The notes beneath the pieces were generated by a model that was given only the letters and a program-made list of their open reading frames with translations, did no database searches and had not been told where the DNA came from. Position numbers and translations under genes: made by a program. From Oligoflexia bacterium (lineage in GTDB: Bacteria; Bdellovibrionota; Bdellovibrionia; Bdellovibrionales; Bdellovibrionaceae), in NCBI GenBank assembly GCA_016861345.1, contig BOLD01000005.1, forward strand, positions 124,001-188,000: a stretch of DNA of 64,000 nucleotides, in the 5' to 3' direction. Shown one piece after another: positions 1 through 10,678 of this stretch. The stretch's first letter is position 1, and every line of letters begins with the position of its first letter.

Positions 1-1079
1 TCAACGGAATTTCTCGTCCTGAGTTTATGATATCGACATCAGCCGTTGGATTTTATGGACATCGTGAAAATGAGGAACTCACTGAAGTTTCCAGTAAGGG
101 TCAGGGTTTTCTCAGTGATGTTTGTCAAGACTGGGAAAAGGTTATCCAATTGGCTGAATCAAAAAATCAATTTCCAGGAACACGATTTCTTATTTTTCGA
201 CTAGGAATGGTTTTATCTTCCTATGGGGGTGCATTCCAAAAAATGATCACACCTTTTCGAATGGGAGTCGGTGGTCAGTTTGGTTCAGGTCTTCAATGGA
301 TGAGTTGGATTCATATTCACGATTTGATTAAAGCTTTTGTCTGCGCGGTTGAAATATCTGATTTTCAAGGAGTGTTTAATATTGTCGCTCCAGAGCCGAT
401 CACCAATCGTGAATTCACAAAAACACTTGCTCATGCCTTTGGTAAGAAAACGGGGCCTTGCGTGCCTCGAATTGCATTAAAATTGGTTTTGGGCCAGATG
501 TCCGAGCTGGTTTTATTTTCCCAAAAGGTGAGTTCCCTTAAATTGCAAAAGATGTCATTTTATTTTAAGTTTCCGACTTTGGAAAAAGCATTGCAGGATA
601 TTGTTCATCCCTACCTGGGCGGCAACAATATGTTGTATTCGGAACAATACATTCCAGCAAAAAAATCAGATGTATTTCAATTTTTTGCAAATGCTCATAA
701 CTTAAAGAAAATAACTCCATCAGACCTCGATTTTCATGTTTTAAAGATGTCAACTTCAGCAATACAAAGCGGGACTTTGATTGAGTATCAATTAAAAATG
801 CGCGGCATTCCTTTACGTTGGAGAGCAAAATTTATTGAGTGGAATCCCTGTGACCACTTTACCGAGCTTCAGGAAAAAGGCCCTTACTCATATTGGAGGC
901 ATGAACATATTTTTGAGGATATGGGGCCAGGTACATTGATGATTGATCGAGTGCAGTATCGATTACCTTTTGGGCTATTGGGTGGGTTAATATCGGGGAC
1001 ATCGATCAGCCGGGATATGCAGATTGCGTTTCAGTATCGAAGACAAAAATTGAGTCAGGAAAGGTTTTTACAAACATGA
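1..1079 (+). CDS. TIGR01777-type NAD-dependent epimerase fused to SRPBCC-like domain (5' end outside window)
   Basis: STSAVGFYGHRENEELTE...SGLQWMSWIHIHDL is typical of the family; reading frame is open to the window start; C-terminal SRPBCC-like segment (YIPAKKSDVFQFFANAHNL). Confidence 0.8.
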   Translation, partial: NGISRPEFMISTSAVGFYGHRENEELTEVSSKGQGFLSDVCQDWEKVIQLAESKNQFPGTRFLIFRLGMVLSSYGGAFQKMITPFRMGVGGQFGSGLQWMSWIHIHDLIKAFVCAVEISDFQGVFNIVAPEPITNREFTKTLAHAFGKKTGPCVPRIALKLVLGQMSELVLFSQKVSSLKLQKMSFYFKFPTLEKALQDIVHPYLGGNNMLYSEQYIPAKKSDVFQFFANAHNLKKITPSDLDFHVLKMSTSAIQSGTLIEYQLKMRGIPLRWRAKFIEWNPCDHFTELQEKGPYSYWRHEHIFEDMGPGTLMIDRVQYRLPFGLLGGLISGTSISRDMQIAFQYRRQKLSQERFLQT

Positions 1080-1507
1080 TTCGAGTTGAGTTAAAAGGTC
1101 GAGATCTTATTGAATATGTTTGTGATGAGGACACAAAGCGGGAAAGTTTGAATGTTATTGGTTGTGCTGAACTTATGCAGCTGATTCAAAGGTATCAGGA
1201 AAATGGCCAGCCGGTAGCTCAATGGGAGCTTCCTATGGGAAAGTCTCACTCTGAAGTCCTAGTGAGAGAATTGATCTCTAAAGTGAGGGGGGTATGGAAT
1301 TTTCCATATCCTCACGATGAGCTTTGTCATTGCCGTGCGGTGCAAACAGAGACTGTGGATCAGGCCATTATAGCTGGGGCACATACTGCGTCCGCCATTA
1401 GCCGAGTAACGTCAGCAAGTACGGCTTGCGGAAATTGCCGTTTTGATATCGAGGCAATTCTACAATACCGTCTTCAGGATGGGTGCCAGATTCATAAAAC
1501 AAATTAA
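1076..1507 (+). CDS. BFD-like [2Fe-2S]-binding domain protein
   Basis: C-terminal CHCRAV...TACGNC Cys pattern; ATGA overlap with upstream gene. Confidence 0.65.
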   Translation: MIRVELKGRDLIEYVCDEDTKRESLNVIGCAELMQLIQRYQENGQPVAQWELPMGKSHSEVLVRELISKVRGVWNFPYPHDELCHCRAVQTETVDQAIIAGAHTASAISRVTSASTACGNCRFDIEAILQYRLQDGCQIHKTN

Positions 1508-1728
1508 TCTTTTTTGTCGACTTTAGGAAGTTGACCAGTGGCAAGGTAGTGCTCGAGCATTGGTACTATTTTTCTCCTGCAGGATCCACCGCAGGGGCCT
1601 ACTCCGGCGGTGGTTTCATCAAAAATCTTATTCATTGTGTCGCAACCATTGAGTATTGCTTTTTCAATCGTTTCTCGATCAACATTGTTGCATCGGCAAA
1701 TAATGTCTTTTTTCTTTCTTCTCTGCAT
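1504..1728 (-). CDS. BFD-like (bacterioferritin-associated ferredoxin-like) [2Fe-2S] protein
   Basis: ICRCNNVDRETIEKAI...GVGPCGGSCRRKI. Confidence 0.7.
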   Translation of the reverse strand: MQRRKKKDIICRCNNVDRETIEKAILNGCDTMNKIFDETTAGVGPCGGSCRRKIVPMLEHYLATGQLPKVDKKD

Positions 1729-2763
1729 TTACTCTTCTTCAAGTTCTTGGCAAAGTCTTGTTCTTAGGATATCGACAACCTGTTTTTTAAATTTTCCATA
1801 ATCTCCTTTAATAAAAGCTCCAGATGCGTAGAGATGTCCGCCTCCGCCAAGTGATTCGGCAACGTCGAGAACCTCTATTAAGCCTTTGCTTCTTAAAGAG
1901 ACTTTGTATTCGTCTTCTGAGTCTTCACGAAACAGAACTGCAGCCTCGAGAGTTTCAATATTCATGACCATGTCGATTACGTCGCGTGAGTCATCTGGAT
2001 CTAAATTGTAGTGAAAAAGGTCAGAGTCTTTTAACTTAAGAACAGCTAACTTGCCATCGCAATGATATTCAATTTGCCCTAGGGCTTTGGCTAAAAAAGC
2101 CATCTTTTGCACGGTTTGGTTCCCAAAAAGTGCGCGATGGATTTCTTCGGGGTCAATATCGTGTGCCAGTAACTCGGCCGCAATCAAGTGAGACTGGGGA
2201 GAGTTTCTGATGAAGCGATAAAGCTGAGTATCAAAAGTGATGCTGGTGTAGACTGCACGCGCAATCTGTCGATCGAGGGGAATGTCTAATTTTTTGAGGA
2301 TTCGAAAGGCGAGCTCACCTGTACTTGCGGCAGTAATATCAATAAGAGAACCATGCGGAGGTTGAGGGCCCTTTGTCAGGACAGGGTGGTGATCGACGAA
2401 GGCCAGATGTTGAGACCTTTTTTTTAGCTCAGGGTATAGAGGTTCAAGTTGTCGCTCATCATTTGTGTCAAATATTAAGGTGAGGTCAATTTTTTCAGGT
2501 AAGCTGGGATCATTTTCATAATACTGAATGTAGGAGTCTGGATCGAGATAGTGGTATTTTTTAGGAGTAGAGTCGACATTGATACAGGAAACTTTTTTTC
2601 CAATTTTCTTTAATCCGTGATAGAGACTGAGCTCTGCCCCTAGTCCATCACCATCGCAGTGTCGGTGAGTTGATAGAACAATAACATTAGCATTTTGAAT
2701 CCGTTCAGCAAGACTATCCAAATTTCCATCCTTGTGTCTCACCATATTAAAGTTAAAGGGCAA
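1729..2763 (-). CDS. DHH-family phosphoesterase (NrnA/bifunctional oligoribonuclease-like)
   Basis: STHRHCDGDGLGAEL, FVDHHP and GGGGHLYASGA motifs. Confidence 0.85.
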   Translation of the reverse strand: MPFNFNMVRHKDGNLDSLAERIQNANVIVLSTHRHCDGDGLGAELSLYHGLKKIGKKVSCINVDSTPKKYHYLDPDSYIQYYENDPSLPEKIDLTLIFDTNDERQLEPLYPELKKRSQHLAFVDHHPVLTKGPQPPHGSLIDITAASTGELAFRILKKLDIPLDRQIARAVYTSITFDTQLYRFIRNSPQSHLIAAELLAHDIDPEEIHRALFGNQTVQKMAFLAKALGQIEYHCDGKLAVLKLKDSDLFHYNLDPDDSRDVIDMVMNIETLEAAVLFREDSEDEYKVSLRSKGLIEVLDVAESLGGGGHLYASGAFIKGDYGKFKKQVVDILRTRLCQELEEE

Positions 2764-2914
2764 GTCTGTTAAGGGGTGGTTGAGCTTAGGCCTTACTTCT
2801 GGCCCTTCACCTTAAATGAGTCTAAATTGCATATTGCGCATCGCATCAACCCTTAAGCTTGTGATTCTAGCCCCGTATTGATAAAACATTGCCTTCGTTT
2901 TTTAGGGGGTGGCT

Positions 2915-3430
2915 ATGACCACAGGACAAAATACCGGGGCAGGCTCCGGACATCAAATGGATAAGATGCCCATTACGGTTCAGGGTAAAATTGCTCTGGA
3001 GGCAGAGTTAAAGCGGTTAGTTCATGAGGAGCGTCCTGCAGTTATTAAGGCCATTGAAGAGGCTAGAGCTCAGGGGGATATTTCCGAGAACGCAGAGTAT
3101 GATGCGGCAAAGGAACGCCAGGCTATGATCGAGGGACGGATTGCCGAGCTGCAAAATAAAATTGCAACTGCCGAGGTCGTCAATCCCGCAGAGATTAAAT
3201 CGGATCGAGTTGTTTTTGGGGCCACGGTCAGCCTTCAAGATGTTGATGATGACTCAAAGGTAGCTTACCAGATTGTCGGTATTGACGAGGCTGATGTGAA
3301 AAAAGGCAAAATTTCAATCATGTCACCATTGGCTCGTGCTCTTATTGGAAAAAAGTCCGGGGATGTTGTGACTGTAAACTCTCCAAAGGGCGACAAAGAG
3401 TACGAAATTCTTAAATTCGAATACAAATAA
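2915..3430 (+). CDS. greA: Transcription elongation factor GreA
   Basis: ALEAELKRLVHEERPAVIKAIEEARAQGDISENAEYDAAKERQAMIEGRIAELQ; Shine-Dalgarno AGGGGG before ATG 2915 (GTG 2909 is an alternative). Confidence 0.93.
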   Translation: MTTGQNTGAGSGHQMDKMPITVQGKIALEAELKRLVHEERPAVIKAIEEARAQGDISENAEYDAAKERQAMIEGRIAELQNKIATAEVVNPAEIKSDRVVFGATVSLQDVDDDSKVAYQIVGIDEADVKKGKISIMSPLARALIGKKSGDVVTVNSPKGDKEYEILKFEYK

Positions 3431-3454
3431 GAATTTTTTTGTCATGATGGGGTC

Positions 3455-5482
3455 ATGAGCGATGATCCCTCGAATTATATTCGTGATTATGAAAAAGTAT
3501 TAGTAGCCGAGCAGCCTGGATTAACTCTCAGTTTAGCAGGGCTGTTCGTTGCCCTATTTATTGGTCTTGTTGTTCAGTTTGTTTTTTCCCCTCAGCGTCT
3601 TAAGCCACTGATTCTTCAGGCTGCTCAAAAAATTCATCCAGAATTCCGTGTGACGATTGAAGATGTATCAGTGAGTTTGGCTGATGGTATCTTTCCAGAG
3701 CTAGCAATTGTTGTTCGCAATATCAGCATGGAGTCGCCGCAAAAGTGCTTCATGAGCCCAGTTATCGAGGTCAATCAAATTAAGTTACCTTTAAGTTTCC
3801 GAAACCTACTGGCAGGGGAGATTTATATTCATGAAGTTTATGCTGATCAGATGAGCTTGTCGATACGTTCGGAGTATGTGAATTGTTCTTCTAATGAGAC
3901 AGCAATTCTCACTCCAGAGATAACATCCGATCCTAAAGTTCGAAAACCATCAGCTCAGTCAGTTGGAAGAACGGAAGAGTTCTCTTGGGCTGATCTGCCA
4001 AGAGCAAAAAATTCTATTGATACTCTCAAGATTCAATCGCTTCGAGTCCATTATTTACCAGTAGCATTTACATCATTTGAGATTCAAAATTTGAGCGTTC
4101 AATTAAAATCGCAAGATCCTCGATCAATTCAGATCAAGGGTAAGTTAAATTTAGGTGGGGAAACATTGTCTGGTGATTATTCATCACAAGCTAATTTATC
4201 AGTGAATTATGAAGAGATCCAAAGTCCTGATTGGAATATTCACTTGAATGGAAATTGGAGAGAGGGAAATTATACACTACAGGCGAAATTTGATAGTCGA
4301 AAGAACGAGATGGATTCAAACTTAGAGATGAAGCACATTCCTTTAAGTCAACTTTTTCCACTTTTAAAAAAATACAAACTGATGTCATCTGAATTTAACG
4401 GAAAACAGATATGGGTTTCCATGAAGTCAAACCTGCAGGGACATGTTGGTCCTCAGAATCATCCCCCATTACGCATTGATTACGTCAAAATAGAAGGTGA
4501 TGTTGGAGATATAGAGGCCCGTGATATCAAAATTGAATCTTATGAGCCCCTCAAATATGAACCGATTAAAATCGATATACATTCGTTAAATTTTGATCGT
4601 CTTTTTATTTTTTTAAACCGACAGCACCCGACAAATACACTTTCAAGTCTCGGTACACTTCATGGTCAGGCTACTTTTCGGAATGCCAATGATATTGAAC
4701 TTAAAGCTGAGCATACGGGCCTTGAATTCGTGTTTTCAAGTCGAGGAGTACGTCAAATTCAATCCATTGGGTTAATTTCAGGGGAAATGAAATTTAGCAA
4801 AGACCGATGGAGAATGAAAATTGATCGGATTAAGCCTGTAGAGGGAATTTTCTTAGGCGACATTCAGATGACAGCTGATCGGGATTGGAATGACGTTCAG
4901 ATTAAAGCAAGATTAGATGATTTGACATTGGGCCCAGGGGTTCAAAAGTTAATGACTCTGGGGGGAGAAATTGGAGCTATTTCCGGCGAAATGAGTTTTG
5001 ATTTTCAAAATGGAGATATTCACTCTTTGCAGGGAAGTCTTCAGGCATCGAACTTAACTGTTGATGAAATAAAAACTAAGAAGGCGAAGTTTGCAATTCA
5101 AACGCTTGGACGGGATTTTATTATTGATGCTCGAGCTCAAGGGATTTCTCTACCAGTTAAGTCTGCTGCTCTCCAGGTTCTTTTGCCAGTTTATAAGGAA
5201 TTAAAATCGTCGCAATCAGAAGCCGATAAAATAGATATATTTGAAGTTACAGGCCTTAGTGCAAAAATTAAAACAGAACGTTTGGAAAATTTTTATTGGA
5301 AAGATATGAGTGCGCAGTTTTTGCACGGAATTATAAAGTCTCAGGGAGGCTGGGATCATCATGGCCAGCTTCAAGGTTTTCTAGATCTTAAATATCAGGG
5401 GTTAAACCACCAATATCTCAATCACCAATGGATGCTCACGGGGCACCGTGATCGTCCACAATTTATAAGGAATGAAAAGTGA
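3455..5482 (+). CDS. Large single-pass membrane protein, AsmA-like (tentative)
   Basis: N-terminal TM (LSLAGLFVALFIGLVVQFVF) followed by long beta-rich region. Confidence 0.45.
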   Translation: MSDDPSNYIRDYEKVLVAEQPGLTLSLAGLFVALFIGLVVQFVFSPQRLKPLILQAAQKIHPEFRVTIEDVSVSLADGIFPELAIVVRNISMESPQKCFMSPVIEVNQIKLPLSFRNLLAGEIYIHEVYADQMSLSIRSEYVNCSSNETAILTPEITSDPKVRKPSAQSVGRTEEFSWADLPRAKNSIDTLKIQSLRVHYLPVAFTSFEIQNLSVQLKSQDPRSIQIKGKLNLGGETLSGDYSSQANLSVNYEEIQSPDWNIHLNGNWREGNYTLQAKFDSRKNEMDSNLEMKHIPLSQLFPLLKKYKLMSSEFNGKQIWVSMKSNLQGHVGPQNHPPLRIDYVKIEGDVGDIEARDIKIESYEPLKYEPIKIDIHSLNFDRLFIFLNRQHPTNTLSSLGTLHGQATFRNANDIELKAEHTGLEFVFSSRGVRQIQSIGLISGEMKFSKDRWRMKIDRIKPVEGIFLGDIQMTADRDWNDVQIKARLDDLTLGPGVQKLMTLGGEIGAISGEMSFDFQNGDIHSLQGSLQASNLTVDEIKTKKAKFAIQTLGRDFIIDARAQGISLPVKSAALQVLLPVYKELKSSQSEADKIDIFEVTGLSAKIKTERLENFYWKDMSAQFLHGIIKSQGGWDHHGQLQGFLDLKYQGLNHQYLNHQWMLTGHRDRPQFIRNEK

Positions 5483-6210
5483 TTCCTTTTCAGGTGAAAA
5501 AATGGCCAGAAAATTCATTCGTTTTGCCCCGCTATCAAACCCATCGAGGATATTGGATTGAGGGTATTCAAGAAAACACTTTAGAGTCTCTACGTGAGGC
5601 TAAAAAACGTGGCAGTGAAATGTGTGAGGTTGATGTTCGACTGTCCAAGGATGGAATCCCAGTACTTATCCATGATAGTGATCTGCTTCGTATCAGAGAT
5701 CTTCCAGACTCAGTTTATGATTTAACAGCTGATGAACTTATGCGAATAGCACAAATTCCAACATTGGAAAGGGTTTTGAAAGATCCACTTGTTACAAGTT
5801 ATTTGAACATCGAAATTAAGACAGAACACTTTCTAAATGATCGAGTTGAAAGAAAAGTGGCCCAAGTGGTTCAACAAACCAGATCTCAAAAACGTGTTTT
5901 ATTTTCCAGTTTTAATCCGTTTTCTCTCTGGAAATTGAGTCATTATTTACCTCAAGTCCCCAGAGCCTTGCTAGTGACTGATGAGGATGATCCTGAGAAT
6001 TCTTTATTGTTAAAGAAAATGGTTTTAGCCCCTATAGTTCCTCTTCATTTGATTCATTTAGATGAAAAAATGGTCAATCCCGATCTGATTCAAAAGCTCA
6101 AACACCAAGGTTTAAGCCTTGGTGTTTGGACTGTGAATCAGCATTCTCGTGCCGAGGAACTTTTTAGTCTAGGTATAGACACGATTATTACTGACCATAT
6201 CTGGTTATAA
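5479..6210 (+). CDS. Glycerophosphodiester phosphodiesterase
   Basis: THRGYWIEGIQENTLESLREA...CEVDVRLSKDGIPVLIHD...GVWTVN. Confidence 0.85.
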   Translation: MIPFQVKKWPENSFVLPRYQTHRGYWIEGIQENTLESLREAKKRGSEMCEVDVRLSKDGIPVLIHDSDLLRIRDLPDSVYDLTADELMRIAQIPTLERVLKDPLVTSYLNIEIKTEHFLNDRVERKVAQVVQQTRSQKRVLFSSFNPFSLWKLSHYLPQVPRALLVTDEDDPENSLLLKKMVLAPIVPLHLIHLDEKMVNPDLIQKLKHQGLSLGVWTVNQHSRAEELFSLGIDTIITDHIWL

Positions 6211-6212
6211 AA

Positions 6213-6677
6213 TTATATCTCATTCTCTGCAGGTATTTGCTCGAGAGGAGTAGGATCTGGGATATCAAGACTGGATTCATCTCGTACAGCAGGTGCTACG
6301 GGATGAAGCTCGACCTCCATTTCTTGAGATTTTCGTTCCTTTGTCTTTTTCACAGGCATTGATTTTGCTGATTTTGCGGTGGCTGTTTTGACACCATCTT
6401 CTTTTTTCGCTTTTGAAGGTATTTTTCCGCCAAGGCGCTGGATCTCTTTTTCATAATCAACCTTCAGAGCCTTCAAACGCTCTTGATAATCAGCTTTAAT
6501 GCGCTCAATTTCTGCAGTCTTATTGTCAGTAACGCAGGTACGATATGTTTCAGCAGCAATTTCTTTTGCCTTCATACGGCAAGTGACTTCATATTCTGGT
6601 TGAGTTTGAGTGCTGGCAAAAGCTATTGATCCAGCCACAAAATAGATGCCGATCATCAGAAATAATTTGTATTTCAT
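6213..6677 (-). CDS. Hypothetical secreted protein
   Basis: Signal peptide (MKYKLFLMIGIYFVAGSIAFA). Confidence 0.5.
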   Translation of the reverse strand: MKYKLFLMIGIYFVAGSIAFASTQTQPEYEVTCRMKAKEIAAETYRTCVTDNKTAEIERIKADYQERLKALKVDYEKEIQRLGGKIPSKAKKEDGVKTATAKSAKSMPVKKTKERKSQEMEVELHPVAPAVRDESSLDIPDPTPLEQIPAENEI

Positions 6678-6786
6678 AGGAGTCCTCCCACGCTTTGAGC
6701 AGATACAAAACTCGTGCCTGCTCTAGGTTTGATATAGAGGGCTCTAGACTCAAGAAAGTGAAAGAATTACCAAGATTGACTACAAT

Positions 6787-7986
6787 TTAGCGTCGAATAG
6801 CTTTTGGATCGATGGCGTCTTGAAGGCCATCTCCTAGGTAGTTAAAGCTCATCACGACAAAGAGAATCTGAAGTCCCGGCAGAATAGCCAAAAAAGGAGC
6901 TTCCGTAATCAACTCCTGGGCATTAAAGAGCATATTTCCCCAGCTGGGCGTTGGGGGTTGAATGCCGAGACCGAGAAAGCTCAAGGCAGCTTCATAAAGG
7001 ATAGAGTTTCCCACTCCTAATGTGACGCTGACAAGTAGTGGAGCAATGACGTTCGGAAAGAGATGGCGAAAGATAATTGTCGTATCTTTGGCGCCCATGG
7101 TTTTGGCAGCCAAAATAAATTCACGTTCTCGTAATGAAAGCACACTGGCTCGAACTAATCGAGCTGCTTGCATCCAAGAAAAGAGCACAAGAATCACAAC
7201 CAGCTTCATGATGTTTTCATTTGATGTACTGACAATCAGTCTTGCACCTGGAACTTTGTCAAGGTCAACGGCTGCAACAACGATCAAAATCGGAGTCGTA
7301 GGTAAAGAGAGTAGAGCGTCCGTAACCCGCATGAGAGCTGTATCGACAATGCCGCCGTGATAGCCAGAAAATGATCCAATCAAAAGCCCAATTAGGGCAG
7401 AGGCAATGGCGACAAGGACTCCTACGCCCATGGAAACTCGGGTTCCGTAAACGAGCCTAATGAAGACATCCCTCCCGAGTTCATCTGTTCCAAATAGGTG
7501 AAAGACTTCAAAAGATTTTGTTATCTTTATTAACTCTGCTTTTGCTGGAGCTTCGAGTTGTGAAATAACTTTTTTCATTTCGATAGAATCTTTATTAACC
7601 AAATCAAAAAGGGCATCTTCGGAACGAACGACCTGAATCAAATTCTTTGCGACAATTTCATCTTGAAGTGTTTTGGCTTGGTCAGGTTGGTTTTGGATAA
7701 AAAGAGTGATGGCGTCTTCTTTTTGGCTGGATGAAGCCTGAGAGGTTGTCATCATCTTTTGATAGCGACTAAGAGGGTTCTGTTTTTCAGGATCAAGTCC
7801 AGTGATTTTTTTGATCAGAGGCGCGCTGAGAGCAATAGCAACATAAAAACAGATAATGATAAGACCTGCTACGGCCATTCTATGTTCAACAAATTGTGAG
7901 AAAATAATCTTCCACATGGGAAGAATTTTTTCGGCATCTGAAATTTGCTTCTGAGAAACTTGATTGGAAATCACTGCTGTTGTCAT
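6787..7986 (-). CDS. ABC transporter permease, DppC/OppC type
   Basis: GTDELGRDVFIRLVYGTR...SFLGLGIQPPTPSWGNML. Confidence 0.9.
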   Translation of the reverse strand: MTTAVISNQVSQKQISDAEKILPMWKIIFSQFVEHRMAVAGLIIICFYVAIALSAPLIKKITGLDPEKQNPLSRYQKMMTTSQASSSQKEDAITLFIQNQPDQAKTLQDEIVAKNLIQVVRSEDALFDLVNKDSIEMKKVISQLEAPAKAELIKITKSFEVFHLFGTDELGRDVFIRLVYGTRVSMGVGVLVAIASALIGLLIGSFSGYHGGIVDTALMRVTDALLSLPTTPILIVVAAVDLDKVPGARLIVSTSNENIMKLVVILVLFSWMQAARLVRASVLSLREREFILAAKTMGAKDTTIIFRHLFPNVIAPLLVSVTLGVGNSILYEAALSFLGLGIQPPTPSWGNMLFNAQELITEAPFLAILPGLQILFVVMSFNYLGDGLQDAIDPKAIRR

Positions 7987-7994
7987 AAGTCTAC

Positions 7995-8966
7995 CTATTT
8001 GTAAGTGATCCGTGGATCTGCGACTCCATAGAGGATGTCGGCAATCAAGTTAAAAACAAGTACCATAGTCACAGAAATCATAAAGCTAACCATAGCAACA
8101 TTAAAGTCATTTGAGATTATTGAGTCATAAACTAGCTTTCCAACTCCTTGATAAGCAAAGACTGTTTCTGAAATGGTGGCGCCAGCAAAGACGTGGGCAA
8201 AGCTCATGGTGATGACCGTGATCAGAGGAAGAAGAGCATTTCGAAAACCATGTCCCCAAACGACAGTCCAGTACGACAAGCCTTTTGCTTTGGCTGTACG
8301 GATATAGTCATTTCTCATGGCCTCCAGCATAGCAGACCGTGTGAATCGAAGAAAAATTCCGATTTCCATATAGGCCAATGAAAGGACCGGCAGGATGAGA
8401 TACTTCGCTCTGTCGAGGAGCATTTGAAATGTTGTTATGTTCTCTAGACCGACAGTAAAGGTCCCTCCCGCAGGAAGGATATGCAGCAAAACTGCAAAAA
8501 TAATTATGAGAACGATACCAAGCCAGAAAGAGGGGATTGAGATCCCGGCAAAAGCAAAGAAGTTTACAAGATAATCCCACCGAGTTCCTGCCCGAAGTGC
8601 TGCAATAACCCCAAGTGGTATAGCGATGAGGAGTGATAAAATCATAGATGAAATAGAAAGGACCATTGTGTTAATCAGCTTTGGTCCCATAATCTCACTA
8701 ACTGGGACCCGGTAGGTTCTTGAGTAACCAAGGTCGCCCTGAGCGATTGTTTTAACCCAGTTAAAATACCTGACATAGGTTGGCTGATCTAGACCATAGA
8801 GCTGTCGGAGGCGTGTTACGTCCTCCGAAGTAATTTTGGGATTACTTTGGATCATCAACTCGACTGGATCGCCTGGCATAAGCGTCATGAGCGTGTAGCA
8901 AAAATATGAAAGCAACACAATCACAACAAGGGTTTGAAATAATCGTCTCAGGATAAATGAGGTCAT
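7995..8966 (-). CDS. ABC transporter permease, DppB/OppB type
   Basis: RRLFQTLVVIVLLSYFCYTLMTLMPGDPVE...RTAKAKGLS. Confidence 0.9.
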   Translation of the reverse strand: MTSFILRRLFQTLVVIVLLSYFCYTLMTLMPGDPVELMIQSNPKITSEDVTRLRQLYGLDQPTYVRYFNWVKTIAQGDLGYSRTYRVPVSEIMGPKLINTMVLSISSMILSLLIAIPLGVIAALRAGTRWDYLVNFFAFAGISIPSFWLGIVLIIIFAVLLHILPAGGTFTVGLENITTFQMLLDRAKYLILPVLSLAYMEIGIFLRFTRSAMLEAMRNDYIRTAKAKGLSYWTVVWGHGFRNALLPLITVITMSFAHVFAGATISETVFAYQGVGKLVYDSIISNDFNVAMVSFMISVTMVLVFNLIADILYGVADPRITYK

Positions 8967-8967
8967 T

Positions 8968-10653
8968 TTACTTTATGTCCCAATTCTCAATTTCATTAGT
9001 TTCAGCGTGCTGGTGTCCAGGTAGTCTGAAATTAGTAAGTTGTGTTGGTCTGACTGCAACATCAGATCGATAATAGAGAGGGATAACAGGTACTTCGTCA
9101 GTATAATATTTTAATACTTGATGGACAAGATCAGTGCGAGTTTTAGGGTTAAACTCGGTCTCAATTTTCTCACAAAGCTCATCCACCTTTTTATTCACAT
9201 AACCCATGTTGTTTTGTCCTGAATACCCATTTTTTTCTGATGGAATATTGGAAGAGTGTAGGGTTGATTTGGGGTTATTTTCTGGTGAAGAAACCCAGGC
9301 ATACATGGCCATAGCTCCGAATTTTCTTTTCTTTGTGGTCTCACCAAAAAAGACACGCGCTGGTTCATTTTTAATATTCACTTCGATTCCAACAGCTTTC
9401 CATTGACCCTGTAAGAAAGTTTGAACGGTCTCTCGATTTTTATTTCCTGCTGTTGTCATAAAAAGTAGAGAAAGCTTTTTTCCATCTTTGTATCTCAAAC
9501 CATCTTTTTCAAGCTTCCATCCTGCCTCATCTAAGAGTCGACTAGCCTCACGCTTTGAGTAGGGGTATAAGGTAATTTTTTTGGGATCAGCCGTATACCA
9601 AGGATCAAGGGGGGCGATATTATGGATTGCAACTTGTTGTTTGCCGTCAAAGAGAGCTTGAACAAGCTCTTCTCTATTTATTGCATAAACTAAAGCTTTA
9701 CGTACTCGGACATCCTTGAGAATTGGATTTTCAAGATTCAGATCAATGTGTTCATAGGTGATTGAGGGTTTAAACATAACTTCAAAAGGAAGGTTTTCAG
9801 ATTTTACCTTTTTCTCAAAGGCAATGGCCTGATCAAAAGTGAATCCTAAAGAAGAAACAGTATCGATAGTTCCTGACCTTAAATTGGCTTCAAGGGTTCC
9901 AGTATTGGGAATCAGTTTGACGATTACCTTCTTAATATGAGGTTGTTTGCCATAGAACTGTGGATTGGGAATTAATGTGACATGAGATCCTAGTTTGACC
10001 TCGGCAATTTTATAAGGGCCGTTATAAAGACCTTCGAGTGTTGGGTTTTTATTGTAATTTGAATTCTTCTCGTAGCCCTCTTTTTGAGATCCATATTTTT
10101 TATAGACGGGTTCTTCTATATGTTTAGGAAGGGGCTTAAATCCAGTGAGTTGGTAGAAGTCCCAACGTGCTTTTTCGTAGGTAAATGTACACTTTTTTGG
10201 ATTTTTAGGATCCCATTCGATTGCTTTTACTTGAGTAAAGGTCTCTTTTTCGCCAACAGAAACATTAGGATTTGATGCAACTTCTAAGGAAAATTTAAAA
10301 TCCTCGCATGTGATCGGCTTTCCATCCCCCCATTTTGCATTTTCGAGAATTTCCCAGATTGCGATGATTTGTTTTTTATCTGTTGAGAACTTCGCTTGTC
10401 CATTTTCAAGAGAGGGAATTTGTTTAGCCAATTGTGTGACCCATCTTCCGTCTGCATCAAGTGTTACAAGTGATCGACCAACCATTGAATAGATGTATGT
10501 CGTTGCAGACATCGTCATGATCAGGGGGTTGAGATTTTCAAACTCTTGAGTGATTCCAATTTTTAACTCACCGTTATTAAGTGCTGCAATAGACTGAAAG
10601 GGCAGCAGTGCAATGGCAAAGCTTGAAATGAGGCCGAGAGTGATTTTTTTCAT
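8968..10653 (-). CDS. Peptide ABC transporter substrate-binding protein (SBP family 5)
   Basis: Signal peptide from M at 10653 with AAGGAGA RBS; WEILENAKWGDGKPITCEDFKFSLE. Confidence 0.88.
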   Translation of the reverse strand: MKKITLGLISSFAIALLPFQSIAALNNGELKIGITQEFENLNPLIMTMSATTYIYSMVGRSLVTLDADGRWVTQLAKQIPSLENGQAKFSTDKKQIIAIWEILENAKWGDGKPITCEDFKFSLEVASNPNVSVGEKETFTQVKAIEWDPKNPKKCTFTYEKARWDFYQLTGFKPLPKHIEEPVYKKYGSQKEGYEKNSNYNKNPTLEGLYNGPYKIAEVKLGSHVTLIPNPQFYGKQPHIKKVIVKLIPNTGTLEANLRSGTIDTVSSLGFTFDQAIAFEKKVKSENLPFEVMFKPSITYEHIDLNLENPILKDVRVRKALVYAINREELVQALFDGKQQVAIHNIAPLDPWYTADPKKITLYPYSKREASRLLDEAGWKLEKDGLRYKDGKKLSLLFMTTAGNKNRETVQTFLQGQWKAVGIEVNIKNEPARVFFGETTKKRKFGAMAMYAWVSSPENNPKSTLHSSNIPSEKNGYSGQNNMGYVNKKVDELCEKIETEFNPKTRTDLVHQVLKYYTDEVPVIPLYYRSDVAVRPTQLTNFRLPGHQHAETNEIENWDIK

Positions 10654-10678
10654 AGCGTTCTCCTTTAAAGGGAAAAGT

